A DNA stretch of 64,000 nucleotides, from assembly GCA_013398295.1 (NCBI GenBank), contig VZSF01001891.1, positions 1,054,001 through 1,118,000 on the forward strand, given 5' to 3'. The notes beneath the pieces were generated by a model. It ran no database searches and had not been told where the DNA came from. It saw only the letters and a list, made by a program, of their open reading frames with translations. Origin of the DNA: Chionis minor (Eukaryota; Chordata; Aves; Charadriiformes; Chionididae). Shown piece after piece: positions 30,101-42,100 of the stretch. Made by a program: the position numbers and the translations under genes. Position 1 is the first letter of the stretch. The number at the start of each line of letters is the position of its first letter.

Positions 30101-33100
30101 TCTGCTCTGGTAACAGCCCAGCGCGCGATGACAGAGGGGAGTCCACGTGCTCTGCCCCGTGCTCGGATGGGATCCGACCCCTCCAGCCACGCTGGCGTGA
30201 TCCAGTGCCTGCCACTGGCCAGAGGGTGCTGCTCCCCACACGTCTCTAACGCTGCAGAGCGAGGAAGAACCTGAAGACAGCACAAGTGAAGCAAGGCAGG
30301 GGCTGGTGCAGAACTGGAGCAGGCAACGAGCCACCCCCTCCTGCAAGCACAGACCCAAGGCAAACGCAGCCTCCAAATCATGGGTCAATTAAGGCATCCC
30401 ATCCTACATCCCTTCAGAAAAAAAGAAATAAACCCCACACCTTAAAGCCCATAAAACCCAACCCCAAGGATGTCTTTCATAACTCAGATTCAAGCCTTAC
30501 CCGACACCTTAATTACAGAATAATTCAAAGCATTAGCACCACCTCTCATACACAAGGGCTGTGCTGAGAAAGGGCTGCCCTGCACAGAGCCCGTCCCCGC
30601 TCCGCTGCGGCCGGGCAGACACGAGGGACAAGGCAGGAGGGAGCAAAGGCAGGTGAAACAGGCAGAGCGGCTCCGAGCAGACCCTCTTTAGGGGACGGGC
30701 TTTGCAGCCGCCAGCCCCTCCTGAAGGCAAACCCTTCATGCATCACGCTCAGCACCCCGCGCTGCTTCCTCCATTCTCCTCTCCGGTGGGCAGGGAGCAG
30801 AGCTCTCCTGCTTTGTCACAAGACAAACTACAGTCAAAACCGCAGCAGCTCCCGGTGCCTTGTTTACCCAGCACCGCAGCTTGCCCTGCCTCCTACGGAG
30901 AGGCTTCCCAGTGCACAGCTACAGCTTTTGTCAGTTCCTAAGTCAGAATGTGCTGCAGGAGAACACGAGTGCGCCGGATAACAGACCCTCAGCCTCTGGG
31001 CCACAGGGCAAGTGCAGTGAAGCAGCACGAGACCTGCAAGGGAGGTTTCTGCGTTGCTGCTTCCTCCTTCAGCACTTCTGACGTTCCCCCAGATATCTCG
31101 CAGGAGCAGCCCCAGCAGCGTCACTGAAGTACCTTCTGTCCTTTCTGAAATTACTGCATTTCCTTCTAAATGGATGGAAATTACTGTCCCAAATCAACCC
31201 CACAGAATGGTGCCAACGAGGATCAGCCACCATCCAAAATGCTCTAGAAAGCCAGTATGGGAAGGGACACTCAGGAAGTTCTGGATCCCATCCCTCCTTC
31301 GGCAGTGAAAGATACAAACGAAAGAGGGAACAGGAGAGGGATTTTTTTACAAGGGCATAAACATAGGATGAGGCTTCAAACTGGAAGAGGGGAGATTTAG
31401 ATGAGATATTAGGAAGAAATTTTTCACCATGAGGGTGGTGACCCCCTGGCCGGGGTTGCCCAGAGAAGCTGTGGCTGCCCCATCCCTGGAGGTTCAAGGC
31501 CAGGTTGGACGGGGCTTGGAGCAACCTGGTCTGGTGGGAGGTGTCCCTGCCCAGGGCAGGGGGGTTGGAACTAGATGGTCTTTAAGGTCCCTTCCAACCC
31601 AAACCATTCTGTGATCCTAAGATGTGCCTGCTTATTTTTGGATTTCAAGGCTGTTTCAAAGAGGAATGCCTAAACCAGAGGATGTCAGATGGCTCAGGAA
31701 AGACACCAAGGTCATCCCAAGGTCATTCATGAGTCCAAAGTCAGGCCCAACCTGCAGGGACAGGGCCTGCAGAGCAAGCATCAGGCAGAGGTGGGTGAGC
31801 AGTTTTATTCACAGCTTTACATCTCAGTCTTGCTCACAGCTTTACGTCTATCGGTCACTACTACACGGCTGCCAGCACTGCCGGGAGCCCCTCCAGCTCC
31901 CCGTGCCCCCAGAAAGTGGCTCCTCCAGCAGGGACTCAGCATCCACAACCAGCTCCTGCCCGGTCCTGCGGCTGCCCCCCAGCCACCGGGCTGCATCGCC
32001 GACGTGCAATGCAAGAAAATACCCAAACCGCAACAACCAGCCAGCGCTCAAGCTGAGATTTTAAAACCTCCCCCTCCAGAGAGTGAACCACTGCACAGCT
32101 GGAAGGAGATGACGAGAGAGGGAGAGGGAGATCCAGACCTTAGAAATTTGGGACTAACTGGAAGGAAAGCGAAGGGAGAACCGGTCTTTGCCTGACCTGC
32201 TGCCCCAAGGGACATGTCAGGGGGAGGGGACCCGCAGCCACCGAGGCTGTCACCCAGCCCAGGGGAGCTGCCGAGCCGGCCACATGACGGCGGTTAGCTG
32301 ATTACTGTTTAACTGGCAGCGTGAGGGATTACACAGCCTGGAGAATTCCTGCATGGAAACATGAGCAGCCCCGCGCCACCGCCTTCCCGCTCAGGTGACC
32401 TCTAAGGATCAGAGGGTTTTTCCAATAATTTTTTTAACTTCTCATCAGGACCAAGCACCACAAGCACCCTCAAATCCTCCCCCGGGTGCAAACGCTCGCC
32501 TCTGAGACGGGTCTGCTCCTCCGCCTCGCCACCAGGGCCACTACCCACCCCGTCGTGCAGTGCCAGTGCCCAGGGAAACATAAATGCTCTCCACCTTAGG
32601 TCACCGCACTGATAAAGCCACCATGGTGAACCTCACACCTCATCTCGCATTCAGACATCTGCTTACACCCCCTGCCCCCATTACAGAAGGAAAAAAAGCT
32701 TCCCAAATGGCAAGCTTTTTCCCTGAGAAATGCTGTGTTCTGCTTCCAGTAAAGCAAATAAAACAAGGTCTAATTTCAAGACTTTTAAAAGGAAGAAGCA
32801 ACCCCTAGACCACGGGCGCAGGAACATGAAACAGGCAAAAACCCCAAACCTCATTTATGCTGAAGCTGATGAATGGTAACAATCATTCCCTGGAGCGTAA
32901 AATCATTTTCTTTGTATTTGGTTAAGTCAGTTCCTATCCTGAAAAGGAAGGCAAGGAAAAGGAAGGAAGCTAAGTTGCTCCTGACCAGACTAATTTTACT
33001 AGAATGACATAAATAAGCTGGTCATTCCCCTGCCTTTTGATTGGCACAGCCTCCAAAGGGCCCACGCTACAGGGATCAGGAGATCAGCGCAAGAATTAAT

Positions 33101-36100
33101 TTTGTCCTCTTCTTCCCTTCACACTGAGGCTGTATCTGCCATTACCAAAACACACCGGACTGCAGCAACGCACCCTGCTAAAAGGCAGGGCTGCTAAAAC
33201 ACTCTGGGACCGAGAGAACAACGGTGTTATTTCGGGCAGCAGCAAAAAGTGCCGTGGGAGATTAAACATCCGTGACTGCAAATCAGCATCAGCAGGGCTG
33301 AGCCTTGAAACTACAACTTATGTGCCAGCAACTTCTTTGATGTGCCCCATGAACATTCAGGGCACTGCACACGTGCTTGATGTTAATGATGTGTTTGCAT
33401 GACCTAAGGTCTTGTTAAGGGGGGGACAAAAAAAAGCCAACCCAAAAAGCAGTGAAGCAAACCTCGTAGTAACCTCCTGTGACTCATATGCTACCCACTC
33501 CCCTCATACCCATATAACCACCCCATACCCACATACTGTGCCTCAAGGAATTAGCCAAGGGTGACCACCAAGTGTAGCAAACAGCAGATCTAACTGGACT
33601 TCTCTCATGGAAACCCTTTTCCCGCAGGCCATGCCTACTGCCTGTGCTGCAGCTCCTGCCAGAGCCACAACCAGAAGCCCCTGGGTTTGCAACGGCCCGT
33701 TCGACGCAAGTGCCGTGTCTGGCATCAAGAAGAGTACCTGTAAACATCGCACAAAAATAAGGGCTGCAGGCCGCAAGGACCACGCGGTGGGCTTCCATCT
33801 CCACAGTTTCGGCCACAATCACGACATCACAGAGGAGCCGCTTGCTGGAAAAACACCAGAAAAGACAAAAGATCATTTCAGAACTCCCGGGCAAGCAAAA
33901 AGCTACGTTGGTATAGCCTGAAGAAGTAAGCAGAAGAACCACCACTACAGACAAGGCACCTGAGCTTCTGCCAAATCCCAGTGGAACCTCTAATCCTTCA
34001 GCTACCAGCTCCTATCAGTGTTTGCCTACAAAACAAAGCCTGCAGCCCTGCCTCTGGTTCTGCTTTTCCCAGAAGAAAAAAAAAAAAAAAAATCTGGAAG
34101 CCAAACAAGGCATACATGCTGCCCGAAGAACGGATGGGCACAGGGCTCCTTCCACCTCTCAAACAAGTAGGGCTTGGAGAAGGCACAGAAGAGCTTAAGC
34201 GTTTGGGCACTACCTGGAGCCAAGCTCTAGCAGATCTGTAAGACAAGAAATAACCGTGGCAAGGGAACACCCGCAGTGTTTTCATCTTTCCACAGGGGAA
34301 AGGTAGAGTGGAAAAATGAAGTTATTTCTGTACTTCCTTCCATGTTTGGCCCTACAGAACATGACCACCAAAACATCTCCTGGCACTCACCAGTGCAGAG
34401 GCTGCCCCAGCCATCTCCCAGTGAGATGTCCATCACTGGAGTTTATCCACGGGCCTGAGGACTTCGTTTACCACATGAATTAGTCCCGGATTAAGACTCA
34501 CTGGGATAAAGCACGGGGTTCCAAACAGAAACCAAAAAACTTCTGAGCTCCCCCACAGCCTCATTGTACAGCTTTGGAAAAGTCACTTCATTAACTGGTG
34601 ACCTTTTCTACCAACCCCACGTATGTCCTTTGAGGATTCATTAGTTAATGTTTGCACAGAGCTTCAGAAACGCAGACAGCTAGAAGTGCTCAGCCTCCCA
34701 ATAAGTTGGTTTAAGATGTTTGAGCATACAAATGCAAAATAAGGGTTTTCTTTTCAAATGTCAAGCCTGAAAAAGGATCAGTGTCTGTAAACCTAGATGT
34801 CGCCTTCTCTTCATAAATGCTTATCACCATGCTGCACTTAGTCTTTAGGAAACTGCATATCAAATAAACACACACAGAGCTTCTAATGGACTAGGTACGT
34901 CTCCTCTTCTCCATATATCGGAATATATGAACAAAATACCTGTAAAATGGAGGCTTATAGCTGCAAAACAGGAAGAAAGTAGCAACTGGTAGTCTGTGCT
35001 CTACATTCACCCCAGTTTGGAAGGGGAAATGGCAATGAGGGGAGCTCTTTAACAGCATCTCAATGGAGGCTTCCTCATTTCCTTCAGCTTCTGTAAAAGG
35101 CGCTCTGTTCAAGTCCCCCTTTGGACTACAGTTATCTAAAGTAGCACTCATGAAATTAATTTCATCTGCCTTTGAAAGCTAAAAATTTCAAGTGAGCAAC
35201 ATATAGCAAATAGGTTAAAGGCTTGGCAAGATTTTTCTAGACCCTCTGTATGAGATTTCTGGACGTATTTGAACGGAGGCGCTATTATTCAAGGTAGCTA
35301 TTAACACTGATTGTTGACAGCTGAAGGGATTGCAAGCTCAATGCACATACAATAGACCTGAGAACTGTATATTCCAGAACAACCACAGGAGCTGACAAAA
35401 AGAAGTGCCCAGAAGAAGAAAACATCAAACAGATGCCTAAGGGCAGCTTTCGGTCTTCTATGTTTTATCACTTTGGTATTGCACAAGATCTAGTTAACTA
35501 CAGGCAAAAAGAAACGCTGGCAGTCTCCAGGTATTCCCACTATGCTTCAATTAACAAAGGAATAATACTAGCACAATAGATTTCTGAATATAGCTGCACA
35601 AACCTCTATTTTCAGATCCTTTGCTTTCAGGACAAAGAAAGGACTAGTGGGATGCCAATTAAAAAAAAAAAAACAACACATACTCAGCTTCATGTAATTG
35701 TTACAAGTGAAGGATATTTCCATTTTCTGTTCCTATGCAACTGAAAATCGCTGTCAGACATCTGTGGAATGAGACATTTCTAAATCCTTCTCCACACTGG
35801 AGAACGTGTGTATTGGGAAACTACTTAATCCACAGAAGAGAGGTGGCTATTACAGCATCTTTTGGGTACTTTGAGTGCGCACAAGAGTAAAGGGTGTTAT
35901 CTGCTTTCATCATACCATCTGGATAGTGAGGCAGCTCATAGGTTCACATGTAAGACACATGTACTTTCCATAGGAATTATTTTAAAAATTGGGGTTTTAA
36001 GTCACTATTTGAATGGTAAAAGACTCAAACAAACTAGCGAGAGAAAGGCTTGCTGAGCTTCTACCTGGTTCATGGGAAACAACCACCAAGAAACAACATG

Positions 36101-39100
36101 GGTTTAACCACTGCCCCCACATCGCTGATGTGACAACGCCGGTTCTTGAAGACCGTCTTTGCTGGTGTTTTTTTCAGCCTCCATTCTCCCTGTACCCAGG
36201 CAGTTGTGTAGAGATCAAGCTGTTCTCCCTTAACTAACATCAGGATTTTTGAATTTGCAAGTAGAGAGCTGACATTCTTCCTGAGTTGCTGCTTTTTTTT
36301 TTCCACCCCCTACTTCAGAGTGCTAAGCCCTGACTGAGTGACGCTGCTAGTTAAAGAGAATAAGAACAGTACATTAATAATCTTTGGTCTGTAATTACAT
36401 GTAGGTGTCTTAATGTCTGTAACGTTCTATTATTGGTTTTCAGACCATTAGCTCAGTTAAAAACATAGTTTACAGCTGAATTTGCTGTAAGTAATGTAAA
36501 AGGCTAAATGAATTATCACCTATAAACGAAGGCTGTTGCTCAGATAATGTTTTTGAGCCATACCTGGCTTTCTTCTGCTGGGAAGACAGAGAGATCTGAG
36601 ATTGGCAAGAGCAACCCATCACAAAAGGGCTATATTTTAGCTGTCTCCTCCTACTTGTTTGTTAATACCCTACACCCAACCATTAGTGGTGACAAAGGTG
36701 GCACTTTTTTTTTTTCCCCCTAAGCCTCCTAGAAGCCCTTCTGTTCCGATCAGCACATTTCTGCTAAACCAGAGAGGATGCCCATTAAGTCAAAAGTGTA
36801 CCTCCGTAATTCATTCATGACCTTGAATGCCTTTCTCATGTGAGAGGGGTTGACTGTCACTGTGCGCTGGTCCTTTTCATCTTCAGCTGCCTCAGAGGAT
36901 CGGGAACTCTGCTTAATGCTAAAAACAGGGACAAAAAAGGAGTAGAAAATTGATTCAGTGACACTTAAAAAAAAAAAGTATGATAAAACTGCAGCACAGG
37001 GCACTATGCATGAAGTCAATTGCATATTTGCTAGTCAGCTCAGGTTCACCATAGGAAGAGTACCACAAAACGCAGCTACTTCTGCATGGATGTTGACAGC
37101 CAACCCAGCCCACATTTCAGTCAGCAGGGAAGAAAAGGAAAAAGTGCCAAATACTTGAGGACAAAGCCCAGCCTTACAGGCTTCAGGCCAGGAAAGCAGT
37201 ATAAGTTGAAATTCAAGCCAGAACATAATTGCCTCACTGAATAGAAATAGACTTCAGCACTGGGAACTACAAGAGTACCACAGATACTTTAACATCCACA
37301 CAGAGAAAGAGAAGCTTAGTTTTCAATGTCCCATCTGAGAAACGCAAGCATACAATACATGACTTGTATCTTCTTCCATAGAGGCAAGTAGAAAAGGACT
37401 ATTAAAACTCCCCGCAGAGCTTCCAAAGCATTAGCTTTACAGAGGCCACTTCCCACTTAGAAATAGGTCTATTTAGTGCCACTGAAACGTCTAGAAAGAA
37501 TTATTAAATCAGACTTTCCCACCAGAACCACCAGCTATGTAGGTAATGTCAAACCAGATGCACCCAGTTATGTGCTGTGTCTAACCAGGCCAACAGGTGC
37601 CTAAGGCACATACGCGTCCTCATTACTTTGTTTGAGGCATTGGCTTTTTGTACAGCATGGACATCAGGTCAATATCTCTACCTCCCTGATCTGAAAGTGT
37701 GGGAAATCACTCGGAGCTAAAGGTTTCCACCTATGAAAAAAGAAGCAGTCGGAGCCAGGTCCCTGTTCTGCTCCCACCCACAGCTCGCCCCTCAAACCCA
37801 CCAGCAGGCAAAGGCAAACAAGACCAGTCAAGCAAGGTTGTCCATGCTGAAAGTCAACCCCAAGCATTCGCTTGGCAGACCTCAGGAGGCAACCCTATCA
37901 CCACTGTGCCTCAGATTGGAGACCTTCTTAGAGCTTCCCTTCCACAGCACGGTCTCCCTCAGCTTCATGTCTGTCCCTTCCTCTCTGCCACCTTTCTTAG
38001 TTGGGCTTATATTGCAATCAAAAAGGCTGAATTGTGTTAAACCAACAGTCTGAGCACCTCAGCATCCTGACTCTGCTGGTGACCAGAAGACGATGTCTGA
38101 AGAAGGGTACAAAGCCAGGTAAGGAGGGATCCTTCCCCAGAACAGCCTGCCAGCCTCTGCTGAGGTGTGCATGCAGGCACATACCTATCTACATAGATGT
38201 ATACTCAGACAAAGCGACTCTTTCTTTGAAAAACACAATTATTCACAATTTACAACCCCTTGACAGTGGGAAGCCCCTGCTGAACATTACACCCCCCTCC
38301 ATTGCCTGCTCCTGACCGGTGGCTGTTACTAGCACCGTGTCCCTTTAGACCACACAAAGCTCTTTGCCCCCCCAGCTGTCCCCGGGGGGTTGCATTGTCC
38401 TTCTTCTAGAAGCAAAACGCCGAGTAGCGGCCAGGCTGTACACAGCTCGACTACACCCCTGCATACTGAGCGGCCTCCAGCTTTGTGCCCCAGACAAAGG
38501 TTAACGCCAAAAACCAGCCAAGTCCAATTCCTTCACTTTGCTGAGCAAGTGAAATATTTTTGAGTCGTAAGTGAAGCCACAAGGCTGAGCACAACATCAC
38601 TCAGCACATGTCCCAGGTGAGGGAGACAACTTCCCAGACTGCGCTAGTCATCACCCAATTAGCTTAGCATGGCTGGATTAAAAGGAAAAAAAAAGAAAAA
38701 ACTCAGAAAGAAGAGTACCTCCTGTCAAACGTTCAAGGGACTGGTACCAGGCAATGACACAGCCAGCTTTGCTGTCCCCAAAGAAAGCTGGACTCATTCT
38801 GCGCCGCACATACCGCCAGCGGCATTCACTGGCACGGAGCAGCGGCGGCACTCGGCTCTTCCCCAAGTCTGCACGCCTCAGCGAGGGAATCTCCCTGCTC
38901 CAGGGACACAGCCAAAATTCAGCTAAGTTTCAGTGTCGTATCCGTCAAAAGCTGCGGTTGAAATCTTAGGCCAAGGGAAGTTTGACCGCAGCTTTAAACA
39001 CCCCAGCGTAAACCCTTGCTTTTCAAACAGCTAAACCGGCCCTTGCGGCACGCCAGAGTGAAAAATGAGGCTCTCAAAGTCCAAGTGATTTCACCAAGCT

Positions 39101-42100
39101 TTCAGTCTCCAAAGCCTAAACACGTACAGGAAGCAAGCAAAACAAACAAAAAAGAAAAAGCCAAAATAAAGAAAGTGAAACCGAAAGGCAGCAGCAGGGA
39201 CAGCTGTACCCTTCGCTCCTGGGGCGGCACAGCTGGACCACTGCAGGACACTGCTTTGGTCGTCATCATGATAGACCTCGCGGGGTCCAAAATCAAGTGG
39301 CACATACAAAAATCATGAGGTTTCTTTAATAAGAAAAAGCACACAGCTGAGATTTATTTATTAGCACTCTGGTGTCGCGGACCAGATTCATTATTTTCCA
39401 ACTTTTCCGTTGGCAAGAGATACAGTTCAAAGGACACGGCAAGTTTCATTGAACACCAAAGTAAATGTCAGATCAACAAGCCTTCATAAAGCCTCAACTC
39501 CACCAACATTTGTCTGTGTGTTTTAAAAGCAAAAACCTTGCTTCAGAATTCCTTTAAAAAGATCCGTTCTTTCTAAAAAGCGTGAAAAGTAACTTTTTAA
39601 AAAGCATCCTGAAAGGCATCCTCAGCCTTATTAGCAGGGGTGGATTTCACATTTTACCTAAGGCTCACCGTAAGAAAACACTGCAGATTGTCTGGTTAAA
39701 AACTTGTTTCACAAAAATCAAGATATGCTATTTAAAGTTTTTCCAAATGACTCATATAAAAAACACATTTGAAAAATTAATGGCCAAGAGCCTTTAACTC
39801 ATCTTTGAGACTGACTCAGCTGCCACAGAACCGTGTTCCAGTAATGGACGGAGGATGATTTTATCCAGGAGAAAGATTTCACACCCCCGTGCACGCACTC
39901 TCGGAGATCACCGACACATTTCCCATGTAAAAATGCAAGAACCTAAACGCTGCGAGCAAAAGCTACCCAAGAAGACCAATACAGTGCATTGCATAGCCCT
40001 TTTCTGATGGTTTTTCCCCCACAACACTGAGAATTATTACACTTATTACATTCTTACTATATAAATGGGGCAGAGCAAAGGAGGAACAGGGTGCCCTGAT
40101 CAAAGGCATCGGCCAAGACCACCCGGACGTGCTGGAACCGCCCTGCACCTGCATAACCACAGAGACTTTCCCCCCAGCACCTTCATGTTTGCCTCGCTGA
40201 TGTCCTACCACACCAGCAGGACTCGCAGGCCGGCTGCCAGGAGCAATTTGTTCTATTCCTGGGCTATCTGAGGCCGTGCACTGAGCGAACGGACAAATGA
40301 TTTAATTTCCCTGGGCCAGATGAACATCCTTGTTAGGGACACAGCAGGATTCTCCTAAAATAAGCAGAGAGGCTCTTACTTCCAGAGAGAGCCAACCCCA
40401 CGGCCACCTCCTGCGTCGCCTTTCAACGCTGTCCCCAAGTAGAACAAACCAACCCCAAGTTGAAAGTCCCCAATTAAGCCAGCGAAGCTAATCATAACCC
40501 CGTTTACACCATGTTCCTCCTCTCCAAGACGTACGAGCGGGGCTCAGCTCAAGCCACCCGCGGGCTCACAGCACAGCTCCTGCCGGAGCGCGGCTGCATA
40601 CCAACCAACGGAAAGGTATTTTAAGAACCCATAACCCGTAGCTCTGTATCAACTATAAAGTTGGGTTGCCTTAGTTACCAGCAGTAATTACAGATGTCTT
40701 TGTAGATTATGTGAAAGAATAAAAACCTTCCTTGGAGCTAAACTGTCCCCTGGCAAGATTATTGCCGTGCAGAGAGCTGATAAACACCAGGAACAAAACT
40801 CCCAGCTCTGCCAAAACCAATTCTACCACTGGCTTTACTGGAGCCAGTTCACCCTAAAGGAGGGGCAGATCTCAAACACGCTCTCCTTCAGAGCAGGGAA
40901 GGATGGGCTTCTGCTCGTGTTTTGGGAGAACAGCCACTGGGCTCCTAGCCCATGTGTAGACACCATGAAGGTCCCTCCCCACCTCTCACGTTGGAGAGAT
41001 GATGGGACCCCAGAGATGTCCAGTTCAGCCCCATCCCGCTGTGCTGCGCTGGGGGTAGGTGTCTCTGGGAGCTGCTCTCATCTCCTGCCTGCGAACCGCA
41101 GGTCGAGTTCTGCTGTCCTGGGTTGTCCCATAACCCTGCGGAGCTTCAGCACCCCAAGGTTGGCCAACGAGTCAACAGGGCTCTTTGACCCATCCTCCCA
41201 CAGCACGGGCAATCCAATACCTCTGCGGGCACTTCACATCCTTATATTAATTTAGAAGTGACATCCTAACCGCAAATTTTCAAAGCCTATGGAGCTTCTT
41301 TGTGGGATACACTACAATCATCGCTGCAAAATGTTAATCTTCAGTTTCTGACAGGTTTGACATAGCTCTGATTTAAAATTGTGATAGATACCCAGTTACT
41401 AGTCTTCAGAATTCAAATGCCTCTACTAAGATAAATGGAGACCAAATACTAATTTAGTCTTAGCAAAATGACAAGTCACTTCACCATAACTGAAGTAATT
41501 TTCTGTTTAGAATCAAAATCATGGAGCAAATGTTATGTCCAACAGTTCTATGCCTCGAGTCAGACAGACACAGTAAGAAAAAGATATCACTGTAATGGCA
41601 TATTTATTTAAAAAAAAAAAATAATAATCTCGATTTCTGAATTTGTCTTTCCACAATGACAGTGGAAAACCTGACTGAAGGAATCCAAATACTTAGATGG
41701 ATTTTGAGAGGATTTCAGAGACATGTATTATCATTAAAACATATGGGAGGTAGCATAATGGAAAGGATTATTTGTTTTTTTATAGTAATATTATTTTCCT
41801 ATTTTCTTGAATTTTTTCAGTGCCTACATCAACATGGAAAAAACATGGCTTAGAAAAAACACACAACTGGTATATAACAGATCCCCAAAAGGATATTCAT
41901 ATCAAAGGAGACCTCAGGGGAAAAGCAGACTTCAGGAACTACTGAGAAGAAAAGTCTTTGCTGACAGTAATGGAAACAACACAAAAAAACTCAAATATGA
42001 CAATACCATTTGCTCTCAAAGGCAAATATTATATTTCTCAAACAAATACTATGAAGAGACTACCCCCCCCCACAAAGATAAAGTTAAAATTACAGGCATT

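Larger units (their letters stand above)
28171..33737 (-). other. KLHL3 intron 3
   Basis: This 5.6-kb intron holds an AT-rich low-complexity block (28471-28560), a CR1 3' tail (about 31325-31620) and several GC-richer patches (about 29840-30000, 30560-30720, 31860-32000, 32200-32560). The longest chance frame is 209 codons on the minus strand (29759-30388), without a recognisable domain. Confidence 0.8.

Noticed and set aside
29759..30388. 209-codon minus-strand frame in KLHL3 intron 3
   Set aside because: It has no recognisable domain, lies in a GC-richer patch, and overlaps other chance frames on both strands.
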